Shown in pieces: positions 25,652 through 34,415 of a stretch of 64,000 bases of DNA. The DNA lies in assembly GCF_001441165.1 (NCBI RefSeq), contig NZ_CP013126.1, positions 2,199,551 to 2,263,550 of the forward strand, read 5' to 3'. The stretch comes from Acidipropionibacterium acidipropionici (GTDB lineage: Bacteria; Actinomycetota; Actinomycetes; Propionibacteriales; Propionibacteriaceae). The number at the start of each line of letters is the position of its first letter. Position 1 is the stretch's first letter. The notes beneath the pieces were generated by a model, which was given only the letters and a program-made list of their open reading frames with translations, was not told the DNA's origin and made no database searches. The translations under genes were made by a program, and so were the position numbers.

Positions 25652-26467
25652 TCACAGGGCCACGATGAGCCGGGAGAGGAGCCCGGCCAGCCGGGGAGCG
25701 GCGGCCTGGCCGGCGGCGAGCACCTCCTGGTGGTCCAGAGGCTCGGGGCTGATGCCAGCGGCGTGGTTGGTGACCAGCGACAGGCCGAGCAGATCCATGC
25801 CGGCCTGACGGGCGGCGATGGCCTCCAGGACGGTGGACATGCCGACCAGATCGGCGCCGAGCACCCCGGCCATGCGGACCTCTGCGGGGGTCTCGTACTG
25901 GGGGCCGTGGAACTGGGCGTAGACGCCGGTGGGCAGGTCCGGATCCACATCGTGCACCCGGTCGAGGAGGCGGGGCGTCCAGGTGGTCGACATGTCGATG
26001 AAGGTGGCGCCGCTCAGCGGGGTGGCGCCGGACAGGTTGATGTGGTCGCGGATCGCCACGACGGTGCCCGGTCCCCATTCGCGCCGCAGGCCGCCGCAGC
26101 CGTTGGTGAGCACCATGGTGGTGGCCCCGAGCCGCGCCAGGGTGCGCACGCCGTGGACCACCGGTTCGACGCCTCTGCCCTCGTAGAGGTGGGTGCGGCC
26201 GGTGAGCACCACGGCGGTCCGCCCGGAGCTCGTGCGCACCGCCCTCAGCTCGCCGCCGTGCCCGGCCACCACCGGTGCGCTGAAGCCTGGCAGGTCGGCC
26301 AGCGGCACCGATCCGAGGGGCTCGCCGAGCCGGTCGGCTCCCGCCGACCATCCCGATCCCAGGACGAGTCCGATGTCGGCGCGGTCGATACCCAGCCGGT
26401 CGCAGACCGCGCGGGCGGCCCGGTCTGCAACGGCCCAGGGGTCGCTGAAATCCACGTCAGAGGTCAT
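25652..26467 (-). CDS. Purine nucleoside phosphorylase
   Basis: A 271-residue trimeric-type (inosine/guanosine) PNP, splitting purine nucleosides with phosphate to base and ribose-1-phosphate. Motifs: 'LGSGWSAG' (phosphate loop), 'GRTHLYEG', 'TNGCGGL', 'AQFHGPQYETPAEVRM' (purine pocket with Glu) and 'GMSTVLEAIAAR' plus 'TNHAAG' (base-recognition Asn). ATG 26467 is leaderless. With the nucleoside importer, cytidine deaminase and mutase in the window it makes a coherent nucleoside salvage set, although on separate messages. Confidence 0.92.
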   Translation of the reverse strand: MTSDVDFSDPWAVADRAARAVCDRLGIDRADIGLVLGSGWSAGADRLGEPLGSVPLADLPGFSAPVVAGHGGELRAVRTSSGRTAVVLTGRTHLYEGRGVEPVVHGVRTLARLGATTMVLTNGCGGLRREWGPGTVVAIRDHINLSGATPLSGATFIDMSTTWTPRLLDRVHDVDPDLPTGVYAQFHGPQYETPAEVRMAGVLGADLVGMSTVLEAIAARQAGMDLLGLSLVTNHAAGISPEPLDHQEVLAAGQAAAPRLAGLLSRLIVAL

Positions 26468-26473
26468 GGGGCA

Positions 26474-26479
26474 ACTCTA
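26474..26479 (-). promoter_or_regulatory. Leaderless -10 box for purine nucleoside phosphorylase
   Basis: On the minus strand TAGAGT ends 6 nt before ATG 26467. Confidence 0.55.
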
Positions 26480-26520
26480 TTGCCGCACGGGCGTCGGCGG
26501 TGCGAGAAGCATCCGCGGCG

Positions 26521-26600
26521 CCGGTTCCCAATGTGGCGTCAGGCGGCGGGCGGCGGGGCGCATGGCCCGGCGCGCCGGTGGGCGCCACATTGGGTACCGG
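26521..26600. repeat. Palindromic intergenic repeat, copy B
   Basis: The outer 18 bp (begin CCGGTTCCCAATGTGGCG) match the reverse complement of the last 18 bp (end CGCCACATTGGGTACCGG) at 17 of 18 positions. It lies between two divergent promoters, so it is not a terminator. Confidence 0.85.
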
Positions 26601-26654
26601 GCCCGCCGGAAGGGGGAGGATGTCGGCGAGCAGGGGCCGGGGGACGCGGCGTGT

Positions 26655-26660
26655 CAGAAT
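26655..26660 (+). promoter_or_regulatory. Leaderless -10 box for lpdA
   Basis: CAGAAT ends 6 nt before GTG 26667. Confidence 0.45.
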
Positions 26661-26666
26661 GTCGCC

Positions 26667-28061
26667 GTGACTTCCATGGTGATCATCGGGGGCGGGCCCG
26701 GCGGCTACGAGGCCGCGATGGTGGCGGCCGGATACGGCGTCGACGTGGTGCTGGTGGAGCGGGACAGGGTGGGAGGCGCGGCCGTCCTCACCGACTGCGT
26801 CCCCTCCAAGACCCTCATCGCCACCGCCGAACTGATGGAGACGATCCGGCGCGCTCCCGAGCTGGGGCTGCGGACCCGCGGATCGGACGCCCACCCGGCC
26901 GAGGATCTGGAGGTCGATCTGGGGGCGGTGAATGCCCGGGTCGGCGATCTGGCCGCGGCCCAGTGCGACGACATCGCTGCCAGACTGGACCAGATGGGGG
27001 TGACGGTTCTGGCCGGAGCCGCCCGCCTGGCCGGGCCCGGTGCGGTCCAGGTGACGACCGACGACGGCCCGCGGACCCTCCCGGCCGATCTCATCCTGGT
27101 GGCCACCGGCACGACGCCTCGTGAGCTCCCCGGGGTGCCCTGCGACGGGGAGCGGATCCTCAACTGGAAGCAGCTCTACGGACTGACGGAGCGTCCCGAG
27201 CACCTCATCGTGGTCGGGTCGGGGGTGACCGGGGCGGAGTTCGCCTCGGCCTATGACTCCCTGGGCTGCTCGGTGACTCTGGTGTCGTCGCGCGACCAGG
27301 TGCTGCCCGGAGAGGATCCCGATGCCGCCGCGGTGCTTCAGCGGGTCTTCGAGGAGCGCGGCATGACGGTGCTGTCGCGATCACGGGCCGCCTCGGTGAG
27401 GCGTCACGGTGAACAGGTGGAGGTGACCCTCACCGATGGGCGCACGGTGGGGGGATCGCACTGCCTGATGGCTGTCGGATCCGAGCCGAACACGGCCGGG
27501 ATCGGGCTGGAGGAGGCCGGGGTGAGGCTGAACGGGCGCGGACAGATCCTGGTCGACGGGGTCTCGCGGACCAGCGCCCCCGGGGTCTATGCGGCCGGGG
27601 ACTGCACCGGGGTGCTCGCCTTGGCGTCGGTCGCGGCGATGCAGGGGAGGATCGCCGTGTGGCACGCCCTGGGCCGGGCCGTCCAGCCTCTGGACCTGAG
27701 GCTGGTGGCCTCGAACGTCTTCACCTCGCCGGAGATCGCCACCGTGGGGGTGAGCCAGCGGGCCGTGGACTCCGGCGAGGTCGCGGCGCGGTCGGTGACG
27801 GTGCCGTTGCCGAGGAATCCCAGGGCGAAGATGCAGGGCATCACCGATGGTTTCGTCAAGCTGTTCTGCCGGCCGGCGACCGGCAACATCATCGGCGGGG
27901 TGGTGGTGGCCCCGCACGCCTCCGAACTCATCCATCCGGTGTCGATTGCGGTGGCCGAACGCATCCCGGTGGACGCGTTCCAGCACGATTTCACCGTCTA
28001 CCCGTCGATCTCGGGGTCGGTGTCGGAGGCCGCCAGGCTGCTGGCGGGGAGACTGGACTGA
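26667..28061 (+). CDS. lpdA: LpdA-like NAD(P)H-quinone/disulfide reductase family flavoprotein
   Basis: A 464-residue two-dinucleotide-binding flavoprotein. The FAD-binding GGGPGGYEAA begins within the first 20 residues, NAD(P)H-binding 'VVGSGVTGAEFAS' lies in the middle, 'YAAGDCTG' precedes the dimerisation domain, and 'HDFTVYPSISGS' replaces the HAHPTLSE of true lipoamide dehydrogenases. The usual CxxxxC redox pair is absent: the segment reads 'GGAAVLTDCVPSK' with one Cys. This is the signature of M. tuberculosis LpdA (Rv3303c), a quinone reductase rather than a lipoamide dehydrogenase. GTG 26667 fits a leaderless promoter; ATG 26676 is possible. Confidence 0.85.
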   Translation: MTSMVIIGGGPGGYEAAMVAAGYGVDVVLVERDRVGGAAVLTDCVPSKTLIATAELMETIRRAPELGLRTRGSDAHPAEDLEVDLGAVNARVGDLAAAQCDDIAARLDQMGVTVLAGAARLAGPGAVQVTTDDGPRTLPADLILVATGTTPRELPGVPCDGERILNWKQLYGLTERPEHLIVVGSGVTGAEFASAYDSLGCSVTLVSSRDQVLPGEDPDAAAVLQRVFEERGMTVLSRSRAASVRRHGEQVEVTLTDGRTVGGSHCLMAVGSEPNTAGIGLEEAGVRLNGRGQILVDGVSRTSAPGVYAAGDCTGVLALASVAAMQGRIAVWHALGRAVQPLDLRLVASNVFTSPEIATVGVSQRAVDSGEVAARSVTVPLPRNPRAKMQGITDGFVKLFCRPATGNIIGGVVVAPHASELIHPVSIAVAERIPVDAFQHDFTVYPSISGSVSEAARLLAGRLD

Positions 28062-28086
28062 GCCGGACTCGGGGACTTCGCAGGGG

Positions 28087-28821
28087 TCAGGGGCCCATCG
28101 GGCCGTCGTCGAACAGGGCCGAGAAGAGCCCCAGTCCGAGGATGCCCAGGCCGCCGACGGCCAGGCCGTTGACGACCGGGCTCTGCTCGTAGCGGTGGTA
28201 GTAGCCGCGCACCCAGGGGGCGTAGTCGTTGCCGGCCTCCCAGTAGGGCACCTGGTGGCCCTCCATGGCGACGGTGCGGATCCACGGCGAGCGGCCCTGC
28301 TGAATCCGGGCCGCGTCCGCGGCGCAGGCGGGAACCTTGCGGGCCACTCCGCCCTCGGGGGACCACATGACGTCGGTCGTCGAAGGGCCGTGGGCGGGGT
28401 CGAAGAAGCACGGGGGACGCATCTCGGGGACCGGTTCGCCGGCCTCGCGGGCCTTGACGCAGGCCACGGCGTGGCGGCCCTCCTCAAGGGCCTCGGTCAC
28501 CAAGGTGATGTTTCCGGTGCCGGGGTCGGCGGCCATCAGATCCTTGGCGCGGTCGTAGCAGTCGAGGGCGCGCTTCCAGTCGTCGCGGGCCTCGGTCGAG
28601 AGGTCCTCGGCGCCGACCTCGAGGTCGAGTTCGCGGAGGCTCTCGCCGAAGGCGGTGACATCGGCCTCCGTGTCCTTGCGCATCTGGTTGACGCGCGACT
28701 CGATGGCCTTGGCCCGTTGGGCCTCCACCTCGCGCGCCTGCTTCTGGGCGCGCGACATGGCCGCCATGGTCGCGACAAGCCCCACCATGAACATGGCGAG
28801 CAGGACGAGGTTCCCAAGCAT
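28087..28821 (-). CDS. Hypothetical membrane-anchored protein
   Basis: A 244-residue protein of unknown function. It has one N-terminal hydrophobic helix (about 3-22), a basic/acidic helical stretch with coiled-coil character (about 25-75, 'KQAREVEAQRAKAIESRVNQMRKD'-type heptads), a middle domain with four cysteines, and a C-terminal hydrophobic segment (about 218-236). The layout suggests an exported or membrane-tethered scaffold. It stands alone, convergent with lpdA. I do not recognise a family. Confidence 0.65.
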   Translation of the reverse strand: MLGNLVLLAMFMVGLVATMAAMSRAQKQAREVEAQRAKAIESRVNQMRKDTEADVTAFGESLRELDLEVGAEDLSTEARDDWKRALDCYDRAKDLMAADPGTGNITLVTEALEEGRHAVACVKAREAGEPVPEMRPPCFFDPAHGPSTTDVMWSPEGGVARKVPACAADAARIQQGRSPWIRTVAMEGHQVPYWEAGNDYAPWVRGYYHRYEQSPVVNGLAVGGLGILGLGLFSALFDDGPMGP

Positions 28822-28959
28822 GCTTCCATCCTGCCGTCAACGGCACGCGTGCTCAAGGTGAACGGCTCATAGCGGACACATGATCACAGAATCGGCACAG
28901 TTCCGAGGCTCAGATGTGAGATTCCTCACCCGACGCCGCCACGAGGGGGTCAGCGAGCG

Positions 28960-28979
28960 CGGAGGGGTCGCCCCCTCCG
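28960..28979 (-). terminator. NCGA-loop 3' hairpin after carboxylase alpha gene
   Basis: An 8-bp stem on the minus strand (CGGAGGGG/CCCCTCCG) closes a GCGA loop, 4 nt after the stop codon. It is followed by GCGCTCGCTGAC and CCCCTCGTGGCGG. It is a member of the repeat family described in the findings. Confidence 0.7.
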
Positions 28980-28983
28980 ATGA

Positions 28984-30759
28984 TCACTCAGCGTCGACGA
29001 TCTCGCAGACGACCTCGCCGCTGGCCACCGCGGCCCCGGGTTCGGCGATGAGGTTGCGGATCACCCCGGACCGGTGCGCGGTGAGGGGCTGCTCCATCTT
29101 CATGGCCTCCAGAACGACCACGAGATCGCCCTCGTTGACCTGTTCGCCCTCGACGACCTCCACCTTGACGATGGTTCCCTGCATGGGCGAGGCCAGCGCG
29201 TTGCCGCTGGGCTGGGCGGGACGGTGGCCGCCGTGGGAGCGCTTCCTGGGTCGCTGAGGGCGGCTTCCGGGAACGGTGCGTGCGGCCTGGAGGGAGGCGG
29301 GGATGCGCACCTCGACGCGCTTCCCGTTGACCTCCACGGCCACCGTCTGCGGCGGGTCGGTCTCCTCCGGGTTGCCGAGCTCGCCGGTGTAGGCGTCGAT
29401 GTCGTTGTGGAACTCGGTCTCGATCCAGTCGGTGAAGACGCCGAAGTGGCCGTCGTCGGCGGTGAACGCGGGATCGCGCACGACGACGCGGTGGAAGGGC
29501 ACCACCGACGGCATGCCTTCGACGCGCATCTCGTCGAGGGCCCGCCTCGCCCGTTCCAGCGCCTGGCGGCGGCTGTTGCCGGTGACGATGAGCTTGCCGA
29601 TGAGGGAGTCGAAGGCGCCGGGCACGGTCATGCCCGTCTGGTAGCCCTCGTCGACCCTCACCCCCGGGCCGGTGGGCGGCTGCCATGCGGTGAGGGTGCC
29701 GGGGGCCGGGATGAATCCGCGGCCGGGGTCCTCGGCGTTGATGCGGAACTCGAAGGAGTGACCGCGCAGCACCGGGTCGGTGTCCTCGAGGCGGCCGCCC
29801 TGGGCGACGTGGAACATGAGCCGGACGAGGTCCGTGCCGGAGACCTCCTCGGAGACGGGGTGCTCGACCTGGAGTCGGGTGTTGACCTCCAGGAAGCTGA
29901 TGGTGCCGTCGCGTCCGACGAGGAACTCGCAGGTCCCGGCCCCGACGTACCCGGCCTCCTTGAGAATCGCCTTGGAGGACTCGTAGAGGCGCTCGGTCTG
30001 CTCGGGAGTGAGGAACGGCGCCGGTGCCTCCTCGACGAGCTTCTGGTGGCGCCTCTGGAGGGAGCAGTCGCGAGTCGAGATGATCTGGACGGTGCCGTAC
30101 TGGTCGGCCAGGCACTGGGTCTCGACGTGCCGGGGCTTGTCGAGGTAGCGCTCCACGAAGCACTCGCCGCGACCGAAGGCGGTGACGGCCTCACGGACGG
30201 CCGATTCGTAGAGGTCGGCAACCTCGTCCATGGTGCGTGCCACCTTGAGGCCGCGTCCACCGCCGCCGAAGGCCGCCTTGATGGCGATCGGCAGCCCGTG
30301 CTCCTTCGCGAACTCGACCACCTCGTCGGCTCCGGAGACCGGATCGGCGGTGCCGGGCACCAGCGGCGCCCCGACCCGCTGGGCGATGTGGCGGGCCTGC
30401 ACCTTGTCTCCGAGGGAACGGATCGCCTCGGGAGGGGGGCCGATCCAGGTGAGTCCGGCGTCGATGACGGCCTGGGCGAAGTCGGCGTTCTCGGAGAGGA
30501 AGCCGTATCCCGGATGCACCGCGTCCGCCTCGGCCCGGCGGGCGACGTCGAGGATCTTGTCGATGTCGAGGTAGGTCTGGGCCGGGGTGATCCCGTTCAG
30601 CGCGTAGGCCTCGTCGGCCAGCTTCACGAAGAGCCCGTCGGCATCGGAGTCCGCATACACGGCGACACTGGTGATGCCCGCGTCTGCCGCTGCACGGATG
30701 ACGCGCACCGCGATCTCTCCGCGGTTGGCGACCAGCACACGGTGGATGGTGTGATCCAC
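28984..30759 (-). CDS. Acyl-CoA carboxylase alpha chain (biotin carboxylase + BCCP)
   Basis: A 591-residue biotin-dependent carboxylase subunit. Order: biotin carboxylase N-domain ('[16 protein letters not shown]'), ATP-grasp with Gly-rich loop '[11 protein letters not shown]', the 'EHPVSEEV' catalytic loop, C-domain ('[11 protein letters not shown]'), a linker and a C-terminal biotinyl domain with 'EAMKM' (biotinylated Lys at about 554). It fixes bicarbonate onto biotin for acetyl-/propionyl-CoA carboxylation with the beta chain at 36989-38563. GTG 30759 is chosen because GGAGG lies 6 nt upstream; the ATG at 30771 overlaps that ribosome site. Equivalent to AccA3 (Rv3285). Confidence 0.92.
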   Translation of the reverse strand: MDHTIHRVLVANRGEIAVRVIRAAADAGITSVAVYADSDADGLFVKLADEAYALNGITPAQTYLDIDKILDVARRAEADAVHPGYGFLSENADFAQAVIDAGLTWIGPPPEAIRSLGDKVQARHIAQRVGAPLVPGTADPVSGADEVVEFAKEHGLPIAIKAAFGGGGRGLKVARTMDEVADLYESAVREAVTAFGRGECFVERYLDKPRHVETQCLADQYGTVQIISTRDCSLQRRHQKLVEEAPAPFLTPEQTERLYESSKAILKEAGYVGAGTCEFLVGRDGTISFLEVNTRLQVEHPVSEEVSGTDLVRLMFHVAQGGRLEDTDPVLRGHSFEFRINAEDPGRGFIPAPGTLTAWQPPTGPGVRVDEGYQTGMTVPGAFDSLIGKLIVTGNSRRQALERARRALDEMRVEGMPSVVPFHRVVVRDPAFTADDGHFGVFTDWIETEFHNDIDAYTGELGNPEETDPPQTVAVEVNGKRVEVRIPASLQAARTVPGSRPQRPRKRSHGGHRPAQPSGNALASPMQGTIVKVEVVEGEQVNEGDLVVVLEAMKMEQPLTAHRSGVIRNLIAEPGAAVASGEVVCEIVDAE

Positions 30760-30806
30760 AATTGCCTCCATTTCTCACGGCTCCCTGCCGGAACGAGTCC
30801 ATGTGG

Positions 30807-30812
30807 AGTCTA
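30807..30812 (-). promoter_or_regulatory. Candidate -10 box of carboxylase alpha gene
   Basis: TAGACT on the minus strand, about 47 nt before GTG 30759. This leadered message uses a Shine-Dalgarno site, unlike most neighbours. Confidence 0.45.
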
Positions 30813-30823
30813 GGGGCAGTTCA

Positions 30824-30959
30824 CCCCGAATGTGGCACAGCTCACGTTCGCAGGGGTTGCGACAGCCTCTCGCCGGGCCCGACCCGGTCCGAATGTGGCG
30901 CGGGATGACGCCGACTCATCGCTTTGAGGTCCGGGGTGCGGATCGGTGCCACATTGGGG
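30824..30959. repeat. Palindromic intergenic repeat, copy C (nested/degenerate)
   Basis: Left arms CCCCGAATGTGGCAC (30824-30838) and CCGAATGTGGCG (30889-30900) share one right arm GTGCCACATTGGGG (30946-30959). The outer pair fits best, with one inserted base. It looks like a decayed or doubly inserted copy. Confidence 0.7.
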
Positions 30960-31087
30960 ACAGTCGGGGCAGGAGTGGGCAGGGCGGCCGGGGCAGGAGG
31001 TGGTTGGGACGGTCGACTGAGGAGGTGGGCGGGATGGCCGGAACATCGTGGGCTGGGATGTGGGGATGTGGGCTGGGGGCGTGGGGA

Positions 31088-31093
31088 TAGCGT
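31088..31093 (+). promoter_or_regulatory. Leaderless -10 box for Nudix gene
   Basis: TAGCGT ends 6 nt before ATG 31100. Confidence 0.5.
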
Positions 31094-31099
31094 CGCCGT

Positions 31100-31600
31100 A
31101 TGGCGACACCGGATTTCATTGTGGATCTGAGAAGGACTATCGGGCACCGGGAGCTGTGGTTGACGGGAGCCACCGCCACCGTGACCCGCACCGCCGCCGA
31201 CGGCATCGGCACCGAGGTGCTGCTGGTGAGACGCACCGACAACGGGGCCTGGACGCCGGTGTGCGGGATCGTGGAGCCCGGGGAACTGCCCTCCGAGACG
31301 GTGGTGCGCGAGGCGCAGGAGGAGGCGCGGGTACAGATCGAGGTGGTCAGAGTGGTCCGGATGTGCGTCTCCGGGGCGATCGAGTACCCGAACGGCGACT
31401 GGGCCAGGTACCTGGACCACGACTTCCTGTGCCGCTGGGTGGGCGGGCGGGCCGGGGTCGGCGATGATGAGTCCACGGACGTGAGGTGGTTCCCGGTGGG
31501 CTCCCTGCCCGACATGTCGGCCCGCCATGCCCGCCGGATCGAGGTGGCCCTGGCCTCGCGGCCCGGGGACGAGGTGGTGATGGAGCACGACCCGCGGTGA
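31100..31600 (+). CDS. Nudix hydrolase
   Basis: A 166-residue cytoplasmic hydrolase of nucleoside diphosphate-X compounds. The Nudix box is complete: G56-x5-E62-x7-R70-E71-x2-E74-E75 ('GIVEPGELPSETVVREAQEE'), the glutamates binding Mg2+. The N-terminal 'VTRTAADG...LLVRRTDNGAWTPV' is typical of actinobacterial NUDIX proteins of unassigned substrate. It is probably a leaderless single gene, 61 bp ahead of the vitamin kinase gene. Confidence 0.9.
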   Translation: MATPDFIVDLRRTIGHRELWLTGATATVTRTAADGIGTEVLLVRRTDNGAWTPVCGIVEPGELPSETVVREAQEEARVQIEVVRVVRMCVSGAIEYPNGDWARYLDHDFLCRWVGGRAGVGDDESTDVRWFPVGSLPDMSARHARRIEVALASRPGDEVVMEHDPR

Positions 31601-31661
31601 CGCCGTCCCGCCGGTCGGACTCGGGATGCGGGTGCGCCGACGGACGGGTAGAACTGTCAGG

Positions 31662-32465
31662 GTGACCAAGATTGCACTTGCCATCGCCGGATCCGAGGCC
31701 TCAGGCGGAGCCGGGGCGCAGACCGACCTCAAGACCTTCCACCAGCTCGGCGTCTTCGGAGCCGTCTCGCTGACCTGCATCGTGTCCTTCGACCCGGCCC
31801 ACGACTTCGCCCACCGGGTCGTGCCGATCGACCCCCAGGTGATCGCCGACCAGATCGAGGCGGCGGTCGGCGTGCACGGCGAGATCGACGCTGTCAAGAT
31901 CGGGATGCTCGGCGCCCCCGCCACGATCGAGGCGGTCGCCGAGGCCCTGGGGAAGTACAACTTCCCGAAGGTGATCGTCGACCCGGTCCTCATCTGCAAG
32001 GGCCAGGAGGCCGGCGCCGCCCTGGACACCGACAACGCCCTGCGCGAGAAGGTGCTGCCCTTCGCCGACGTGGTGACCCCGAACCTCTTCGAGACCCAGG
32101 TCCTCGCCGGGGTCGACGAGATCACCTCGGTCGACCAGCTGAAGGATGCCGCGAAGCGGATCCACGACCAGGGGGTCCCCGTGGTGCTGGCCAAGGCAGG
32201 GACCCTGCTGGGCACCGGTACCGCCCTCGACGTCTTCTACGACGGCGACATCCTCGAGGTGCTCGAGGTGCCGGCGATCGGTCAGGAGCGGGTCTCCGGG
32301 GCCGGCTGCACCCTGGCGGCGGCGGTCACCGCCGAGATCGCCAAGGGAGCCGCTCCGCTCGCCGCATGCCGGACCGCCAAGGACGTCGTGGTCTCGGCCA
32401 TCGAGCACCGGATGCACGGCAACGCCCCCTTCGACTGCGCCTACCAGGGCTTCTACCGGGCCTGA
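31662..32465 (+). CDS. Pyridoxine / hydroxymethylpyrimidine kinase (PdxK/ThiD family)
   Basis: A 267-residue ribokinase-fold kinase. 'AIAGSEASGGAGAQTDLKTF' is the substrate-binding N-terminus of the ThiD family, 'DPVLICKGQE' the segment characteristic of the Bacillus-type pyridoxine kinase, and 'GAGCTLAAAVTAEIA' the anion hole with the catalytic residue replaced by Cys in GxGC, as in that kinase. Pyridoxal/pyridoxine phosphorylation is therefore more likely than thiamine synthesis, but dual use is known. GTG 31662. It abuts the AlkZ-like gene convergently with no spacer. Confidence 0.82.
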   Translation: MTKIALAIAGSEASGGAGAQTDLKTFHQLGVFGAVSLTCIVSFDPAHDFAHRVVPIDPQVIADQIEAAVGVHGEIDAVKIGMLGAPATIEAVAEALGKYNFPKVIVDPVLICKGQEAGAALDTDNALREKVLPFADVVTPNLFETQVLAGVDEITSVDQLKDAAKRIHDQGVPVVLAKAGTLLGTGTALDVFYDGDILEVLEVPAIGQERVSGAGCTLAAAVTAEIAKGAAPLAACRTAKDVVVSAIEHRMHGNAPFDCAYQGFYRA

Positions 32466-33566
32466 TCAGCTGGGCAGCTGCGCGCCGGCCCGATCGAAGG
32501 CGCGCAGCTGCGCCCTCGTCGGGGAGGCGAACCATTCGGGCACCGGGTCGCCGGTGTCCTCGCGCCGCCAGGTGCCCACGACGTGCCCGTTCTCCACGAT
32601 GGTGTGTTTGAACATGCCGTTGCCGCCCGGGCAGATCAGACCCTCGTGATCGGGCGACAGTGTGCACGACCGGTCCCCGTAGCCCACGATGAGTTCGTCG
32701 AAGCCGGACAGCAGGATCATCTGGCGCAGGCCGTCCAGCACATCCTCGCCGATGTCGTCGAGATCTGGGCGGTGCCACAGCTGCTGGGTCCCGCTCGGCG
32801 TCGAGGCCAGGATGCCCCGGGTCCTGGCCTTGCTGGTGTCCGACCGCAGGCTGGATTTCGTGAGCCCGCTCCACCGGGCCAGGTCCTCGATGGTCGCCGG
32901 GCCGTGGCTGAGGAAGTAGCGCTGGATGTAGACGGGGTAGGGGTCGGTCATGAGTTTGGGCAGGTCGAGCTCCACGACGAGCTGTTCGCCCCCGTCATCG
33001 GTGGGCCCCAGAGCGAGGATTCCCCGGTAGCACAGCGTCATGAAGATGTGGTAGGCCCGTCCGGGCATCTTCCCGATGAGCCCCTCCTCCCGCCACACTG
33101 CGACCAGCTGGTTCCTCGTGAGCGGGCGGTCCAGCAGGGCCTGGTGGGTGGTCTCGGCGGCGGCCTGGAGAACCGGTTCCACGATGTTGAACTCCAGACG
33201 ACGCTTCGCGGTCTGACGGTCCATCCTCGGCAGCGTCGCCCGCAGCAGCCAGGGCAGGTCGGCTGCAGCCACCGTGTGCAGGGTCCCGCGCATCGGCCAG
33301 GTGCGCACCAGCAGACCCCGGTCGAAGGCCTCGCGGACCGTGGCCAGGCTGTGGTCGGGGGTCCGCATCGCCAGGGTGTGGAGGGCGCCGCGCCAGTGCT
33401 GCGACTGGAGTGCGCCGATCCTGGAGACGGTGGCGGCCAGCGCCTCGGCCGGCGAGGCGGCCGAGAGGGTCTGCGGTCCCTGGTCGGGGGACCAGCCCGG
33501 CGCGAGGCCCAGGCCCGCCATCCGGATGAGGGAGCGGGTGGTCGGGTCCGACAGGTCGACAGCCAT
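32466..33566 (-). CDS. AlkZ/YcaQ-like winged-helix DNA glycosylase (HTH_42)
   Basis: A 366-residue protein with the HTH_42 fold of three tandem winged helices. The catalytic QxQ motif seen in Streptomyces AlkZ appears as Q54-S-Q56 in 'GALQSQHWRGALHTLAMR'. Other family marks are 'LVRTWPMRGTLHTVAAADL' and 'LLSGFDELIVGYGDRS...GMFKHTIVENGHVVGTW'. AlkZ relatives unhook DNA interstrand crosslinks or excise alkylated bases; no nearby antibiotic cluster suggests self-resistance here, so general repair is more likely. Nine bases separate it from the upstream dehydrogenase gene, so the two form an operon. Confidence 0.8.
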   Translation of the reverse strand: MAVDLSDPTTRSLIRMAGLGLAPGWSPDQGPQTLSAASPAEALAATVSRIGALQSQHWRGALHTLAMRTPDHSLATVREAFDRGLLVRTWPMRGTLHTVAAADLPWLLRATLPRMDRQTAKRRLEFNIVEPVLQAAAETTHQALLDRPLTRNQLVAVWREEGLIGKMPGRAYHIFMTLCYRGILALGPTDDGGEQLVVELDLPKLMTDPYPVYIQRYFLSHGPATIEDLARWSGLTKSSLRSDTSKARTRGILASTPSGTQQLWHRPDLDDIGEDVLDGLRQMILLSGFDELIVGYGDRSCTLSPDHEGLICPGGNGMFKHTIVENGHVVGTWRREDTGDPVPEWFASPTRAQLRAFDRAGAQLPS

Positions 33567-33575
33567 GTCAGGGCC

Positions 33576-34277
33576 TCAGGGTGTGAAGACGGGACGGACG
33601 GACAGTTCCTCGATCATGGCCTCGTCGGAGGCCTCGAGCGCGGCCCGCACGGTGGCCGCCACCGATTCGGGACGCAGATGCTCGGAGGGATCGTAGGGGC
33701 GTCCCGCGCGGGCCTGCAGGGCGACCTGCATGTCGGTGTCGACGCGGCCGGGGTGGATCGACGTCACCCTCACCCTGCCGCGCTGTTCCTCCCGCAGCGC
33801 GTGGGTGAGGGCGCGCAGGGCGTACTTGGCGGCGGCGTAGACGGCCCCGCCCGCCCTGGGCGGGTTGATCCCCGAACCGGAGTTGATCATCACGACGTCA
33901 CCGCCGGAGGCGCGCAGCAGCGGCAGCAGGAGCCGGGTGAGGTCGGCGACCGCCACCACGTCGACCTCCAGGACCCGTCGCCACTCATCGCGCCCGGTCT
34001 CGGCGATCGTCGAGTCACTGGAGCCCACGGCCGCGCAGTTCACCAGGGCGTCGAGGCGGGTCAGCCGGGAGACAGCCGCTGAGGTCGAGCGCTCGTCGGC
34101 GAGGTCGCAGACGAAGGGCTCGGCCGACGGCAGCCCGGCCACGACCTTCTCCACGGTCTCGGGTCGGGTGCCGCCCACCAGGATGTGGTGATCGCGCCCT
34201 AGTTCGAGGGCGATCGCCCGGCCGATCCCGCGCGAGGCGCCGGTCACCAGGACATGCCTGAGGTTCGGGTCAATCAT
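33576..34277 (-). CDS. Short-chain dehydrogenase/reductase
   Basis: A 233-residue classical SDR. The cofactor loop is 'TGASRGIG', followed by 'CDLADE', the 'NCAAVG' (NNAG-like) motif, catalytic Ser in 'MINSGSG' and YxxxK in 'VYAAAKYAL', then 'IHPGRVDTDM'. Arg and Gly placement suggests NADP(H), without certainty. The substrate is unknown. ATG 34277 is chosen over GTG 34283 because TAGAGT ends exactly 6 nt upstream of it. Confidence 0.85.
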   Translation of the reverse strand: MIDPNLRHVLVTGASRGIGRAIALELGRDHHILVGGTRPETVEKVVAGLPSAEPFVCDLADERSTSAAVSRLTRLDALVNCAAVGSSDSTIAETGRDEWRRVLEVDVVAVADLTRLLLPLLRASGGDVVMINSGSGINPPRAGGAVYAAAKYALRALTHALREEQRGRVRVTSIHPGRVDTDMQVALQARAGRPYDPSEHLRPESVAATVRAALEASDEAMIEELSVRPVFTP

Positions 34278-34283
34278 GACCAC

Positions 34284-34289
34284 ACTCTA
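34284..34289 (-). promoter_or_regulatory. Leaderless -10 box for SDR gene
   Basis: On the minus strand TAGAGT ends 6 nt before ATG 34277. Confidence 0.55.
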
Positions 34290-34403
34290 GGCGGGATCGA
34301 TCCGGGGGCGCCCCGGATCCGCAGGCTCCGCGAGTCCCGATCCCGGGGCCCGGTCGTGCTGCGTCGGTGCTGCTGTGCGGTGCTGCCGTGAGGTGGGGGG
34401 CCG

Positions 34404-34409
34404 TAAGGT
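34404..34409 (+). promoter_or_regulatory. Leaderless -10 box for arcA
   Basis: TAAGGT ends 6 nt before ATG 34416. Confidence 0.55.
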
Positions 34410-34415
34410 CTTCCC

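Larger units (their letters stand above)
30772..31099. other. 328-bp non-coding divergent region
   Basis: Between the divergent carboxylase and Nudix genes. It holds the carboxylase -10 at 30807-30812, palindromic repeat copy C (30824-30959), G-rich sequence, and the Nudix -10 at 31088-31093. No credible ORF is seen. Confidence 0.6.

Noticed and set aside
26667-28061. Dihydrolipoamide dehydrogenase of a 2-oxoacid complex
   Set aside because: The CxxxxC disulfide and the HxxPTxxE end are missing, and no E1/E2 genes are adjacent. The LpdA quinone-reductase type fits better.
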